The translations under genes were made by a program, and so were the position numbers. A DNA stretch of 64,000 bases from Coriobacteriales bacterium (GTDB taxonomy: Bacteria > Actinomycetota > Coriobacteriia > Coriobacteriales > UBA8131), in contig JAITDU010000014.1 of the NCBI GenBank assembly GCA_031282405.1, positions 1-64,000 of the forward strand. The letters are read 5' to 3'. Each line of letters starts with the position of its first letter. Position 1 is the first letter of the stretch. The notes under the pieces are model-generated. The model ran no database searches. It saw only the letters and a list, made by a program, of their open reading frames with translations, and was not told the DNA's origin. This document shows, one piece after another, positions 56,940 to 64,000 of the stretch.

Positions 56940-59378
56940 TCACCGAGAACGCTGAGACACGCTGTAACTTACATGGACGAGCAGCGGTGCGGCCAGCATC
57001 AGCGGCAGATAGTAACGCATGAGGACTACGGGGGCAAACAGCGCCGCCAGGCCAAAGCTCAGCAGCAGCATGCAGACCAGCACGCCGCGGCGGTTGAGCG
57101 TGATGATCGTTCGCGCCAGAGCTATCAACAGCAGCCACATAAAGGCGGCAGGCGAGCAAAGCAGACGTACGAGCAGGTTATCGCCGGCAATATTCCCCTT
57201 GCCGAACTCCGTAAGCCATGCGCCGAATGTGGGCAAAAGCCATTCTTCGCTGGCCGGCCACTCGCAGGAGGTGTCGATATAGGAGGAGCGACCGTATTCT
57301 TCCGACACTTCTAGCCCCGTCGGTTCTCCTGACTCTGTTGACTCCTCTGAGCCCCATGGCTCCGTCGATTCCCACGACTGTGTTGATTCGGGTGACTCCA
57401 TCGACTTCTCCAGCTCGACCGGCTCGACAGCCTCGGCCGGAGCTGTCGGTTCAGTTGGCTCAGTTGATTCAGATGAAACGGCTGATTCAGTTTGAACGGT
57501 AGGCTCGACTGGAACTGTCAGTTCGACTTGCTCGCCGCTTAAGGAGCCGTTTACAACGGTATCGGCGTGCTCAGAGACAGCACCATCGGCGGTATTGGCC
57601 TCATAGAGATAGCCGTCCACAATAGCACCGGGGTACCAGGCCTCATAGGTGCTCAGCAAAGCGGCATCGGCGTAAATGCCGGGATGCAGGTGCCCCTGCG
57701 TACGATACAGATTGACGAGCCCGCAAAAGTTCTGCTCAAACGGTTGCCTGAAGGCGCTCCGACTGGAGTCGGCGTTGTCGGCCTGATACTCGTCGAGGAT
57801 ATCCAGCTCCTCGGGCGTGAACACTTGATCAAATGCCATGCGATCAGGCTGTGTGTCCGACTCTGCGTTTGTAAGCACCCAGGTTCGTGCCAGCTGCTGG
57901 CGCGGCAGACTCAGTGCATCCAAAGCCTGCCAGGGTCCGGCCGGTATTCCCAGGGCCCAAACGACACTGAGATACATAGCGATAAAGATGAGCACGGCAC
58001 CCGCAATCCAGGGAAACAGCCTGATCCGTCGATATCTGGGGATAAGCCCGAGCGCGAACGGCAGGAACAACACGAGACTAAAGACGGCCGATGTCCGCAG
58101 TGCCGCCACCGCGAACACTGCCAGGCCCACGGCCAGGCATAGGGTAAAACCCAGTTTGAATCGCCGTTTGGGCGCAGCGCTTATCTCCCCCATAAAATCG
58201 TTGGGCTGCGTGATGCCTTGTCCTTCTCCGGACCCACTGAACTGCGTGCTTTCCTGCACTCCCATAAAATTGCTAGAAAATATAGCATTTTTATCAACCG
58301 AAAAAGCGCCCGAGCGTGCGGAGCGATAGAGCAGCAGCGCCAGCAAGAGGAGCAGGGCCGAGAACAGTACATCTTTTGTTGTCGTCAAAAGCCAAAGGAC
58401 GAGTGCCGGGTTCAGTGCCAGGAATGCAAACGAGATGCCCAGCAGCACTTTGCCGGCGTATTCCTGCGCCATTGTACGCAGCATAAGCGCGAACACGAGT
58501 GCCAGCACTAAAAGCTGGCCGCCCACGTACAGCGCGACTCCAAAATTAACGCTGTTCGTCAGGTTCTGGCCCAAGCAGATTGCCGCGTTGAGCAGCAGGG
58601 TATGCAGCAGCGGATGATGAGTGTCGAGACTGCTGTAGTTCAGTAATTCGTACTGGTACTGGGCGTCGTAGTTGAAGATGCCCGGCCACAGTCCCAGCCA
58701 AAACGGCAGCCAGCAGACCAGCAGCGCCAGGACCGTGAGCCAGAACCAGCGTCGTTTGATGAGTTTGAGGGGGGCGGGCTCGGGGGGCGTGGTGAAGTTG
58801 CTGAGGTCGCCGCGGCTGGTGGGGTTTGAGTTGTCGGAACTGACGGATTCGTTGAAGTTGTTGGAATTACTGAAGTAAACGGGCTTAACGGGGCCGACGG
58901 GGTTGTTCTGATCGACGGGCACACTCGGCTTGCTGAGGTCGCTCTGATCGATAGGCACGCTCGAATTGCTGGGGTTGCTCTGATCGGCGGACACACTCGG
59001 TTTGTTGGAGTTACCCGGCTCGCTGGGATTCTTGACCGGTTGTGTGGTACGCTGGGCGCGTCTGAGAGCCAGGTAGTCCAGTGCCCGCCACAGCAACGTG
59101 AGCACTATAAACACTACAAGCGCGTTAAGCAGGCTGTCCAGGTAAAGGCGCGGGCTGTCCCAGGGCACACCGACATTCTCGGCATAGTTCTCCACACCAA
59201 AGCCGAGTAGACCACCGGCATCCAGTAAAGGCCCGATGGTCAATAAAAAACCCAGTAGCAGTGACAACACCACTGTTATCAAAGCCTCACGTATGCGTGT
59301 GCGCACCCTCAAGCTATCCTGCTTCCTCGTTGATTCAAAGTAAAAGTGTATCACGTATGCTGCCAGGCACGCAGCCAA
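56940..59378 (-). CDS. Large polytopic membrane protein, DUF6020-like, with two low-complexity repeat blocks
   Basis: WLPFWLGLWPGIFNYDAQYQYELLNYSSLDTHHPLLHTLLLNAAICLG; many TM segments; SEST-rich and NPSNSSVPIDQS-type repeats. Confidence 0.7.
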   Translation of the reverse strand: MAACLAAYVIHFYFESTRKQDSLRVRTRIREALITVVLSLLLGFLLTIGPLLDAGGLLGFGVENYAENVGVPWDSPRLYLDSLLNALVVFIVLTLLWRALDYLALRRAQRTTQPVKNPSEPGNSNKPSVSADQSNPSNSSVPIDQSDLSKPSVPVDQNNPVGPVKPVYFSNSNNFNESVSSDNSNPTSRGDLSNFTTPPEPAPLKLIKRRWFWLTVLALLVCWLPFWLGLWPGIFNYDAQYQYELLNYSSLDTHHPLLHTLLLNAAICLGQNLTNSVNFGVALYVGGQLLVLALVFALMLRTMAQEYAGKVLLGISFAFLALNPALVLWLLTTTKDVLFSALLLLLALLLYRSARSGAFSVDKNAIFSSNFMGVQESTQFSGSGEGQGITQPNDFMGEISAAPKRRFKLGFTLCLAVGLAVFAVAALRTSAVFSLVLFLPFALGLIPRYRRIRLFPWIAGAVLIFIAMYLSVVWALGIPAGPWQALDALSLPRQQLARTWVLTNAESDTQPDRMAFDQVFTPEELDILDEYQADNADSSRSAFRQPFEQNFCGLVNLYRTQGHLHPGIYADAALLSTYEAWYPGAIVDGYLYEANTADGAVSEHADTVVNGSLSGEQVELTVPVEPTVQTESAVSSESTEPTEPTAPAEAVEPVELEKSMESPESTQSWESTEPWGSEESTESGEPTGLEVSEEYGRSSYIDTSCEWPASEEWLLPTFGAWLTEFGKGNIAGDNLLVRLLCSPAAFMWLLLIALARTIITLNRRGVLVCMLLLSFGLAALFAPVVLMRYYLPLMLAAPLLVHVSYSVSQRSR
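58902..59009 (-). repeat. 36-bp (12-codon) degenerate tandem repeat x3 inside the DUF6020-like gene
   Basis: gttgttctgatcgacgggcacactcggcttgctgag and two diverged copies. Confidence 0.85.
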
Positions 59379-59431
59379 GAAGGCAAATGAACATAAAGCC
59401 CTAAACGTATCGGAAGCCTAACCGGTTTTTA

Positions 59432-59629
59432 ATGAGAGTTTTTCGGTCTTTTTCGAAACGCCTAACCAAAAAGGCAGCCTTTCAATATATGGTCAAGGCG
59501 TTTGCTGCCAAAAGGCCGCTCAGCGAGGAGCTGCTATTGGAGTCTCATCGCATACTCACCGAAGGCACCTATGATGAGCAACGTCGTGAGCGTGGCGAGA
59601 AGCCGGTTTCTATAAGCAGCAGACAATAA
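59432..59629 (+). pseudogene. Fic-family N-terminal fragment
   Basis: RPLSEELLLESHRILTEGTYDEQRRERGEKPVSI resembles the region before the Fic core; no HPFxDGNGR in the ORF. Confidence 0.6.
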
Positions 59630-59688
59630 AGACGTGGGAGAAGGCCCTTGAGCGCTCCAGGTAGCGCGAATGGCTTACTTTATCCTTA

Positions 59689-60702
59689 TCATATTACTGC
59701 TTTGCCTTTGTCGGTGAGACGGTATCTTTGCAATTTGCTGTTCGGCTTATCTGGCACTGTCATTTCAATATAGCCGTCGGATAGCAGCGGTTCGATATGG
59801 CGCTTGAAAGCGCGGGTATCGCCGCTCATGTTGAGCGCAGCAAAGATTTCTTTCCGCGTGAGACTCGCGGCTTCAAGCGATCTCAGTACGGATAGCATGA
59901 CTTCGTTTAATTCGACTTCGTGCTTATCTTGGTGCTCATCTTGGTGCTTCGTTTGTGCTTCAACGGCATTCAGAATCGCAGAGAGAGTGAACTCGATGAA
60001 CTCGCCGGAATCGTTTGAGCCCTGTGCGTTTTGAAGCGCATCGTAGTATTGCGGTCTTTTCTCATACACCAATGATTCCATCGGTATCCAAGCGAAAATC
60101 TCGTTCCATTTGGCGAGGATGAGCGTCTGCCATAGCCGCCCCATGCGACCGTTGCCGTCCGCGAACGGATGGATTGTCTCGATTTCGCAGTGTACTACCG
60201 CACCTTTCAGCACAGGGTGAAGCTCCGAATCTTTAGCCCAATCGAACAGCCCCTGAATCAACTGAGAGACGAACTGCGGACGCGCACCGGCGTGAATCAG
60301 CACCTCACCATCGAATACGCCCACATCACCACTGCGAAACCTGCCGGATTCTTTAACCAGTCCGTCTGTCATCAGCTTGTGTGCTTTCAGGAAATCTCTG
60401 ACGTTGTAGGGGTCAAACGTCATTATCTTATCATAGGCTTCGTAGGCATTTTTGACCTCTTTGACTTCTGTCTGCCTCCCGGCAACCAATTTGCCCTCAA
60501 TCACGTCGGTTACTTCGTCCAGAGAAAGCGTGTTACCCTCGATGGCAAGCGACGAGTGGATAGATCTGACCCGGTTCTTGCGATGGAGTTTGATGTTGCG
60601 TTTGAAACCTGTGCTATATTCGAGACGGGTCACGGTCTCGGCGATTTTCGTCAGGTAGTCGGCGGTCTTCACCGTAATGGTGTAAGGCGGTTTACTTGTC
60701 AT
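59689..60702 (-). CDS. Fic/DOC family protein
   Basis: IHSSLAIEGNTLSLDEV and HPFADGNGRMGRLWQTLIL core motif; C-terminal winged-helix-like region. Confidence 0.93.
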   Translation of the reverse strand: MTSKPPYTITVKTADYLTKIAETVTRLEYSTGFKRNIKLHRKNRVRSIHSSLAIEGNTLSLDEVTDVIEGKLVAGRQTEVKEVKNAYEAYDKIMTFDPYNVRDFLKAHKLMTDGLVKESGRFRSGDVGVFDGEVLIHAGARPQFVSQLIQGLFDWAKDSELHPVLKGAVVHCEIETIHPFADGNGRMGRLWQTLILAKWNEIFAWIPMESLVYEKRPQYYDALQNAQGSNDSGEFIEFTLSAILNAVEAQTKHQDEHQDKHEVELNEVMLSVLRSLEAASLTRKEIFAALNMSGDTRAFKRHIEPLLSDGYIEMTVPDKPNSKLQRYRLTDKGKAVI

Positions 60703-61103
60703 TTACTGTCACCTGTATGCGCCTATCTCATGTTTACGATACACTCTTTTGACATAGCTACGCACGTACCCTTTTTAAATAGAAAGGTTTGGACATAATG
60801 TATGCCTTGGTATTTAGACCCTTCATGTCGTTTCGTCGAATTTACTGCGGCCTCAAAACCGCTACGTAAACAGCCGGCTCCTTTTGCCTCATAGCTGGTA
60901 TTGACCACTTGTCATTATACCGTATGACCACCATGTAGCAGCTCAGGTGATACAGAGAGGTTAAACATGCCGCAAAAAAGGCCTGGTCGAAGCGCCACTC
61001 ATACGGAGCATTATTCACCTCTGACTTCTACCATGGAAAGCGCACCTTTATGATAGTAAACGTTGGCTTCAAGCGATATTGTTTCAGGTGATTGCCGGTA
61101 CCG

Positions 61104-61446
61104 CTAATTGGAGATTACCGGTGCCATCGTGCTGTAGTAGCCACATTCAACGCGCCTGCCTCGGAGATTGGTTGTGGCCTCTAAATCCATAAAGGGCTGG
61201 AGTGAAGCCTTCGGGTCATCGAATGTCACCGTTACGAGCAACTCACTTTCCCTCAAAAATACGGCACTACCTTGTGCGAGAATCGCGAGCGTATTGTTGT
61301 GGTAGGTTTTAGGCACATCAAAATAGACCTTGTCTTTGGCGGCAAGAGTAACTCGCAAATTGTTCCCAGGTCTTCGTGCTTACCGACCATGCACTAAAGT
61401 TGTTTTTCCTGAATTCGCCCAGTTCGATTGTTATGCTGTCTTGCAT
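61104..61446 (-). pseudogene. Frameshifted small hypothetical gene
   Basis: ATG at 61446 gives MQDSITIELGEFRKNNFSAWSVSTKTWEQF, then the frame must shift near 61358 to continue as LRVTLAAKDKVYFDVPKTYHNNTLAIL...VISN. Confidence 0.4.
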
Positions 61447-61532
61447 GTTACCCTCCCTTACCTCAAACAACCCGACAGTGCTTCATAATAACAGCAAATT
61501 CAAGAGCACAATTCAAACAACAGGAGGAAGCA

Positions 61533-62489
61533 ATGATGGATTTGGCAGATGACATGAAAGATTATCTAAACTACTGCGAAGCGGTAAGAAGACTTGATAC
61601 TAAGACTCTAAGGGCTTACCGATGCGACTTAGAGCAGTTTATATTGTGGCTGGGTGAAAGAAGGAAAGGGCTTAATAAGGAGGCTCTCTGTTCTTATATT
61701 GCATACCTGAATAGCCGCTATGCTGTGAGCAGTGTAAAGAGAAAGCTCGCGTCAATTAAAGCGTTTGCGTTTTATGTTGAAGAGAATAGGGGAGAAAAGA
61801 ATCCTTTTTATGGGATGCGGCTTAACATAAAAGAACCGCGGCGTCTTCCTCGGACGATTCCCAAAGAAAGTCTCAACAAGTTGTTCGCTACGCTGTATGC
61901 CAGTGTAGAACATTTCTCTGATAAACCATCGGCACAGACGTCCTTGCGCAGACAGTTCAGTATCGCACGAGATCGTGTGATATTTGAACTGATGATTGCA
62001 ACAGGACTGAGGGTCTCAGAATTATGCTCGCTTGATACAGAAAGCCTCAGCACATCAGATAAGACCCTTAGGATAATGGGAAAAGGCGCAAAAGAAAGAA
62101 TACTTCAAATTGAAAACGAAAATACCACGAAAGCACTCAATGTCTACACCCAAAATGCCACTGCTATTTGGCCTGAATGGAAAAAGCAAACAAAGACTCC
62201 GCTACTTTTAAACCGCTTTGGCAAGCGCATATCAGACCAGTCAATACGAAGCATCGTCAAGCGCTGGGCTTTGGCGGCTGGCCTTAAAGGTGACATCACT
62301 CCACATATGTTTCGGCACTCTTTTGCAACACTACTGCTTGAAGACGGCGTAGATATTCGTTATATCCAGCACTTCTTAGGCCACAGCTCAATTCAAACAA
62401 CAGAAATCTATACACATGTCACATCCCCCAAAATGCGGGACATCCTTAGGCTTAACAATCCAAGAGCATGTCTGTGTGCTGGTGTGTAG
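61533..62489 (+). CDS. Tyrosine recombinase/integrase (XerC/D-like)
   Basis: RVSELCSL, HMFRHSFATLLLEDGVDIRYIQHFLGHSSIQTTEIYTHV (R..HxxR..H..Y); good aggagg RBS. Confidence 0.93.
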   Translation: MMDLADDMKDYLNYCEAVRRLDTKTLRAYRCDLEQFILWLGERRKGLNKEALCSYIAYLNSRYAVSSVKRKLASIKAFAFYVEENRGEKNPFYGMRLNIKEPRRLPRTIPKESLNKLFATLYASVEHFSDKPSAQTSLRRQFSIARDRVIFELMIATGLRVSELCSLDTESLSTSDKTLRIMGKGAKERILQIENENTTKALNVYTQNATAIWPEWKKQTKTPLLLNRFGKRISDQSIRSIVKRWALAAGLKGDITPHMFRHSFATLLLEDGVDIRYIQHFLGHSSIQTTEIYTHVTSPKMRDILRLNNPRACLCAGV

Positions 62490-62540
62490 TGCTTACGTCT
62501 CTCATGCACCCTTTGATAACACAGATTATCGGAGGATGCT

Positions 62541-62840
62541 ATGGATAGCGCTCGCCACTCAGGAGATTTCTTAGATGACTATAATATCGAGCAGCCGGTT
62601 TATATTCGGCGTCGATTTAATGAATATGGCACTATTGAAGATATATTGAGTAACGGTTTATCTGAGTTTTCAGATAGCATGAAGTATGTCTTCATCCATG
62701 GTCAGAATGGCATCGGAAAAACATGGCTTTTGAATTATATCGTTAAAAAAGAGTCAAGCCGAGCTATCGTTAGATTTGACATCGATCCTTTCAATGTGAA
62801 CAGTCCTCATTTCTTCTTAAAAACGAGGAAGAGCGTTATG
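62541..62840 (+). pseudogene. Truncated or frameshifted P-loop NTPase N-terminus
   Basis: YVFIHGQNGIGKTWLLNYIVKKESSRAIVRFDIDPFNVNSPHFFL; the remainder of ORF 62541-63098 overlaps the PI-PLC gene out of frame. Confidence 0.6.
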
Positions 62841-62872
62841 GGCTGCATAGCTCTCCACCGCCTTATATTCCT

Positions 62873-63988
62873 TTGCCTTCAAGTGGATCGAGGTTTTTCA
62901 AGGACATCTACTTCAATCCTGCTGTTTTGCCAAACACAAAGCTGCAGAATGCCTGCTTACTGGGTTCCCACGATGCAGGCATGTTTAAAAGAACTGGTGG
63001 TACCGCCTTTGTTACGGATGGCAACACGCTTACGCAAAGCAAGAGCATTCTCGAACAACTTTGTCTGGGCGTACGTTTTTTTGATATCCGACCGGTAATC
63101 GGCAACGGTGGCAAGTATCTCACGGGGCACTACTCAGGCATGCAGGAAATACTGTTCTGGAAGGGCAGGCTTGGCGCAGACGGAGCGTCGATTGAAGAAG
63201 TAGTTTCAGATATCAACGCTTTCTTGTCAGCAAATCCGGACGAAATCATCTTTCTTGAACTCTCGCACGCTTATAATACGGATAGCGGCTATGGCGACTT
63301 TACGGCAAAGGAATGGTCGGGGCTGTTCACGATATTAGCTAACATCAAAAAGCTCTGTAAAAGCACCGAGCTGAGCGGCTCACTTCTCGAGTATACGTTT
63401 GAGGCGATTAAGAAGTCCGGCAACGTCATCGCGTTTGTCACCAGCGATCTTCCTCTTGAACCTCCGAACTATATCTTTCCCAAAAACGCGCTTGCGCTTT
63501 CAGGCAGTTATGCGGATTCGGATAATCTGGATTCCATGAGAAACGATCAGATCAAGAAGCTGAACCAAGCGAACTCCAAAACAGGGACGCTCTTCCAGAC
63601 CTCATGGACGCTGACTCTGCAAGGAGCAGGTTTGGTATTCTCGAAAATTCGAGACTTGGCCGACAAGGCAAACGAAAGACTGTTGAGTTGGTTATTGCCA
63701 GAAACGACGTCACGTGTCCCAAATGTAGTGTATCTCGATAATATCAAGGACACTGTACCGCTCGACACAGTGGTATACATCAATGCAAAGAAGAAAACAG
63801 ATGCCATGGATACCAGCGATGAGGAGAACTCCACTCATTATGTAAAGGAGATTGCATTTGTTGTTGCTTCCACTGTCAATGAGGCACGCGAGCGCCTGGA
63901 TGCCAACTTCATGCTCCATGATGCCGCAGTTGCTCAACATGGACACGCCCTGGATACCCACTGGCACCCCCTGCAATTTCCTTCATAG
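62873..63988 (+). CDS. Phosphatidylinositol-specific phospholipase C X-domain-like protein
   Basis: NACLLGSHDAGMF, QLCLGVRFFDIRPVIG, GHYSG, ANPDEIIFLELSHAY; frame open from about 62782 so the true start is uncertain. Confidence 0.78.
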   Translation: MPSSGSRFFKDIYFNPAVLPNTKLQNACLLGSHDAGMFKRTGGTAFVTDGNTLTQSKSILEQLCLGVRFFDIRPVIGNGGKYLTGHYSGMQEILFWKGRLGADGASIEEVVSDINAFLSANPDEIIFLELSHAYNTDSGYGDFTAKEWSGLFTILANIKKLCKSTELSGSLLEYTFEAIKKSGNVIAFVTSDLPLEPPNYIFPKNALALSGSYADSDNLDSMRNDQIKKLNQANSKTGTLFQTSWTLTLQGAGLVFSKIRDLADKANERLLSWLLPETTSRVPNVVYLDNIKDTVPLDTVVYINAKKKTDAMDTSDEENSTHYVKEIAFVVASTVNEARERLDANFMLHDAAVAQHGHALDTHWHPLQFPS

Positions 63989-64000
63989 TATATAATTGAT

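Noticed and set aside
61509-62402. aattcaaacaacag at about 61511 and about 62389 as possible att-type repeats around the integrase
   Set aside because: The second copy lies inside the conserved integrase coding region, so a 14-bp match is more likely chance.
62840-63098. Second half of ORF 62541-63098 as part of the NTPase
   Set aside because: This stretch reads the PI-PLC gene in the wrong frame and has no domain-like sequence.
1-64000. Many long antisense ORFs in the supplied track (e.g. 5742-6359 -, 11439-12164 -, 17016-17852 -, 31619-32314 -, 55864-56523 -)
   Set aside because: They overlap strongly supported genes on the other strand and show no recognisable domains; expected in GC-rich coding DNA.
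1-64000. tRNA and rRNA genes
   Set aside because: No T-loop (GGTTCRANNCC) plus acceptor-stem arrangement or rRNA-like sequence was noticed; a tRNAscan-SE run would settle this.

Overview
GC-rich, densely coded chromosomal window, probably an actinobacterium of the Coriobacteriia type (inference from gene content only). Left to right: (1) a type IV pilin gene whose frame is interrupted by a G10 tract, followed by a decayed region with a second pilin remnant and a PIN-toxin remnant; (2) a glycan cluster with three GT2 glycosyltransferases, a Wzt/Wzm-type ABC exporter, a DegT aminotransferase, a sugar-phosphate transferase and a flavodoxin-family protein; (3) a contiguous argC-J-B-D-F-R-G-H cluster with a strong palindrome/promoter in front of argR; (4) an Fsr-like MFS transporter; (5) a sortase pilus locus (large adhesin, signal peptidase, Spy0128-type pilin, class B-like sortase, second Spy0128-type protein); (6) ilvB-ilvN, class V aminotransferase-serA, menA-menG; (7) a TrpB2-type tryptophan synthase beta gene behind a T-box leader; (8) an isochorismatase-family hydrolase; (9) a type IV pilus assembly locus (pilC, M, N, O, B, T plus recO) flanked by two paralogous anchored repeat proteins and two prepilins fused to LamG and glycine-rich domains; (10) purH and a large DUF6020-like membrane protein; (11) a lower-GC accessory end with Fic, a tyrosine recombinase, a truncated P-loop protein and a PI-PLC-like protein. 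Most notable: the G10 tract puts a well-placed ATG one base out of frame with the pilin, so G9 would give one continuous prepilin (candidate phase-variable switch). Also notable are the prepilin-adhesin fusions, species-specific tandem-repeat linkers inside conserved enzymes (ArgC, ArgJ, ArgD, ArgF, MenA, DUF6020), and a G7 tract next to five 9-codon repeats where a one-base shift would fuse MenA to MenG. All calls come from reading the sequence; no searches were run.
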